Assembly: GCF_000147875.1 (NCBI RefSeq) | Contig: NC_014507.1 | Location: forward strand, 1 to 64,000 | From: Methanolacinia petrolearia DSM 11571 | GTDB lineage: Archaea; Halobacteriota; Methanomicrobia; Methanomicrobiales; Methanomicrobiaceae | Length of the DNA: 64,000 bases | Direction: 5' to 3' | In this document: one piece after another, positions 62,256 to 64,000 of the stretch | Numbering within the stretch: position 1 is the stretch's first letter | Layout of the letters: each line of letters starts with the position of its first letter | Translations under genes and position numbers: made by a program | The notes under the pieces: generated by a model | What the model was told of the DNA's origin: nothing | The model's input: the letters and a program-made list of their open reading frames with translations, nothing else | Database searches by the model: none

Positions 62256-62992
62256 AACAGATTCTCCCTGATTTCTACCAGTTCTTCGAAACTTTTTCCG
62301 TAGATCACGAGCTGTTTATTTTTCTTCGTGGTGATGACAAACGATTTGGGATACCTTTTCCGTATACGGGCGTAATTGTAGATTACCAGGAAGAAGATGG
62401 AGATGACAATAAAAAATCCCAGGTATGCGATAAATAACGGGGTAAGTATTTCTCCTGAGATCCATTCGACATATCTGCCGTAGATACTGACAACAGAAAA
62501 GACAGGAATTATGATAAGCCCTAATATTGCCAGAACAAATTGCGGTACCGGCCTGTGGTTGTCGATGATCTCGGCATTGTTAATATCGCTCTTTTGGATA
62601 TGAACTGTCCTGAAACCTGGTCTTTTTACTGTAATCACGTCAGGTCCGGATTCAATAGTCGTGCGCTTTATATCGCTGTATATTATTAGATAACCCGTAA
62701 CAAGCATGATACAGAGGAGCAGAAGGATATCTGTTCCGGGGTAATATTTATTGACGAATTTGAGGAACGCGACGATCGCGGCGATTTCCGTGCCGAATAC
62801 AAGGAATTGCAACAGGGAGGTCCATGTCGGAACGTAATCGACTATCCTGTCGCTGGAAATCCTGTCCGGACTTCCGGGAGTTTCTCCTTTTCTTATCCCG
62901 TATCCCGATATTCCCATCGAGGATTTCATTGCCGTCTTCGCCGGGCACCAGCCCATCCATTTGTGGATTGTCTCGGATATCCGGATTGTCAT
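62252..62992 (-). CDS. DUF1673 family membrane protein
   Basis: This protein of 246 residues opens with the DUF1673 signature TIRISETIHKWMGWCPAKTAM, known from Methanosarcina and related methanogens and without known function. Two pairs of helices follow (about 58-105 and 145-200, LQFLVFGTEIAAIVAFL, FVLAILGLIIIPVFSVVSIYG, IAYLGFFIVISIFFLVI) and the C terminus is cytoplasmic and basic (ARIRKRYPKSFVITTKKNK). It overlaps the regulator gene upstream and the membrane protein downstream by four bases each, so all three are translationally coupled. Confidence 0.88.
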   Translation of the reverse strand: MTIRISETIHKWMGWCPAKTAMKSSMGISGYGIRKGETPGSPDRISSDRIVDYVPTWTSLLQFLVFGTEIAAIVAFLKFVNKYYPGTDILLLLCIMLVTGYLIIYSDIKRTTIESGPDVITVKRPGFRTVHIQKSDINNAEIIDNHRPVPQFVLAILGLIIIPVFSVVSIYGRYVEWISGEILTPLFIAYLGFFIVISIFFLVIYNYARIRKRYPKSFVITTKKNKQLVIYGKSFEELVEIRENLL

Positions 62993-63435
62993 ATCATCGC
63001 CCTCACTTTCCCGAAGAGTTCGTCAGCCATCTTCGTCGGATCGTCGGTCTTTTCGATCTTTACACCGAGCTCCCCGGCGTAGTCCCAGAGGAGTTCTATG
63101 CATTCCGTATATCTCTCGCAGCTTCCGCAGTCGCCTTCGTGCTCGAACCATACCTGAATCCCGTGCTTTTCGGAGACAAATATGATTGCGGCGGTCCTGA
63201 ACGGGATCGAACGGCCGATAAGAACCCCCCGTTCAGCATTGACTTTTTCAACCGCTATGCTGTTCGCTCTCGCCATATCCCGGAGAACTGCCTCTATCTT
63301 TTCGTCCATCTGGATCAATGCTCGCGAGACCGCCTGCCGGGATATCCCGAGCTGCTTTGCAATCGCGATATTGGCCATACCGCTCCGGCGCATCGCCCAG
63401 AACGCGAACTGCTTCTCATCCGTTGGCAGGAACAT
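62989..63435 (-). CDS. helix-turn-helix regulator with Cys-rich C-terminal domain
   Basis: This protein of 148 residues has an N-terminal helix-turn-helix (about 5-45: QFAFWAMRRSGMANIAIAKQLGISRQAVSRALIQM), a central region (ERGVLIGRSIPFRTAAIIFVSEKHGIQVWFEHE) and a Cys cluster CGSCERYTEC that might bind metal or sense redox. This layout occurs in methanogens beside DUF1673 genes. It starts immediately next to a GTCAAC-N8-GTTGAC palindrome and its TATA box (AGTATATATT, 63459-63468) so close upstream that the mRNA would be nearly leaderless, which makes autoregulation likely. Confidence 0.88.
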   Translation of the reverse strand: MFLPTDEKQFAFWAMRRSGMANIAIAKQLGISRQAVSRALIQMDEKIEAVLRDMARANSIAVEKVNAERGVLIGRSIPFRTAAIIFVSEKHGIQVWFEHEGDCGSCERYTECIELLWDYAGELGVKIEKTDDPTKMADELFGKVRAMI

Positions 63436-63437
63436 AT

Positions 63438-63457
63438 GTCAACATGGGTGTGTTGAC
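63438..63457. promoter_or_regulatory. GTCAAC-N8-GTTGAC operator 1
   Basis: This perfect inverted repeat (extended TGTCAAC/GTTGACA) lies between the TATA box and the start codon of the regulator gene, covering the expected transcription start. It is matched by operator 2 with the same arms and spacer length. Confidence 0.7.
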
Positions 63458-63616
63458 AATATATACTTTTTGTTGAACTCCTGAAGGATCGGTTAAGAAG
63501 GTGAGAGTTTTTGTTTATCTTCATCCTATGAGCTGGTGTGATCGAATCCTTTGTACCCCGTTATACCAACATTATGACAGGAGGAATAATATTTTCAAAA
63601 TCCCTGATCCTTTCAG

Positions 63617-63636
63617 GTCAACGTATTAATGTTGAC
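63617..63636. promoter_or_regulatory. GTCAAC-N8-GTTGAC operator 2
   Basis: It has the same arms and spacing as operator 1, with an adjacent TATA-like TCTATAATAC on the minus strand (63637-63646). It lies 180 bases upstream of the regulator gene with no gene of its own between, so it may be a second upstream promoter or a decoy or cooperative site. Confidence 0.6.
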
Positions 63637-63696
63637 GTATTATAGATTTGTGTGTGTTGTATGAATTTTCCCGGGCCGGATAATCTACTCTGCCGT

Positions 63697-63978
63697 TCAC
63701 CCGCGATTCGTCATGAAAAATACGGGTACGAAATATAATAAAATTACAAAAATTATCATCATTATACCCATTGCAAAAAGGAGGCGGGCGTAATGCATAT
63801 TAAGTCTCTCCCTTTTGCTCCTTTCTCCTGTACCGGTTGCTCTTTTGGAGATCATTATGACTGAAATAACGATCAGTAAAAATAAAGCCGGGATCAACAT
63901 CGCTATCCCGAAAAGAAGAACTATAAAAAACGCCGCAATCGCCGGGATCAGGAGATCATATATCGGATTTTTTCCCAT
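63697..63978 (-). CDS. small membrane protein
   Basis: This protein of 93 residues has two long hydrophobic helices near the N terminus (LLIPAIAAFFIVLLFGIAMLIPALFLLIVISVIMI), a basic loop SKRATGTGERSKRERLNMHYAR and a third helix at the end (LLFAMGIMMIIFVILLYFVPVFF). No family is recognised. The ATG at 63978 has GGAAGGG upstream; a TTG at 63990 is an alternative. It is the last gene before the window edge. Confidence 0.65.
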   Translation of the reverse strand: MGKNPIYDLLIPAIAAFFIVLLFGIAMLIPALFLLIVISVIMISKRATGTGERSKRERLNMHYARLLFAMGIMMIIFVILLYFVPVFFMTNRG

Positions 63979-64000
63979 TATCCCTTCCAAATCCGTTTTT

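Noticed and set aside
63315-63524. 69-codon minus-strand frame from the second operator region
   Set aside because: It overlaps the regulator gene in another frame and runs through its operator and TATA box.

Overview
The window looks like chromosomal DNA of a methanogenic archaeon, most likely order Methanomicrobiales. The evidence is an Orc1/Cdc6 initiator with archaeal origin recognition boxes, the small subunit of DNA polymerase D, the short archaeal form of adenylosuccinate synthetase, an FmdE-type (formylmethanofuran dehydrogenase subunit E family) protein, a DUF1673 protein, archaeosortase A with a PGF-CTERM substrate, PEGA, PKD and DUF3344 surface proteins, and archaeal TATA boxes (TTTATATA). 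The species cannot be fixed from the sequence alone.

Layout. 1-3.9 kb: probable replication origin; cdc6, an Lrp/AsnC regulator and an aminotransferase lie between three near-identical origin boxes that point inward. 3.9-12.4 kb: housekeeping and conserved genes (UPF0182 membrane protein, PHP phosphoesterase, PAS sensor, purA, Trm112-like protein, cbiB, archaeosortase artA). 12.5-15.4 kb: histidine kinase and receiver pair, then a 0.67-kb stretch with two diverged ~274-bp direct repeats that look like duplicated small RNA genes on the minus strand, then a LysE-type exporter. 15.5-21.1 kb: iron-complex or cobalamin-type ABC importer with two tandem binding-protein genes. The duplication also carried a methyltransferase gene, which survives intact once and as a decayed remnant between the two binding-protein genes. 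21.4-42.9 kb: a large cell-surface locus. It starts with a tightly packed five-gene operon (two DUF3344/CARDB proteins, a MacB-like ABC ATPase and permease, and a 1557-residue DUF3344/PEGA protein). It continues with a 436-residue CARDB/DUF3344 protein behind a long, strongly structured leader and in front of a strong terminator, then a 2645-residue VCBS/PKD/DUF3344 mosaic and a 578-residue exported or membrane-anchored protein.

42.9-48.9 kb: trmO, an FmdE-like gene, TetR plus an Fe-S aldo/keto reductase with a palindrome at their promoter, a MASE3-PAS histidine kinase, and an internally shortened methyltransferase. 49-51.7 kb: two small orphan genes and the PGF-CTERM PEGA protein with a long TPTPTTA linker. 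52.2-56.4 kb: GT2 and GT39 glycosyltransferases and a flippase-methyltransferase fusion, plausibly acting on lipid-linked sugars. 56.5-61.1 kb: cupin, cyclophilin, two hypothetical proteins, a lipoprotein and DP1. 61.2-64 kb: a three-gene operon (HTH regulator, DUF1673, polytopic membrane protein) with a GTCAAC-N8-GTTGAC operator present twice, and a small membrane protein at the edge.

How the genes fit together: archaeosortase at 12 kb should process the PGF-CTERM protein at 50-52 kb. The surface locus, the glycosyltransferases and the flippase fusion all point to cell-envelope building. No tRNA, rRNA, CRISPR array or insertion sequence was seen.
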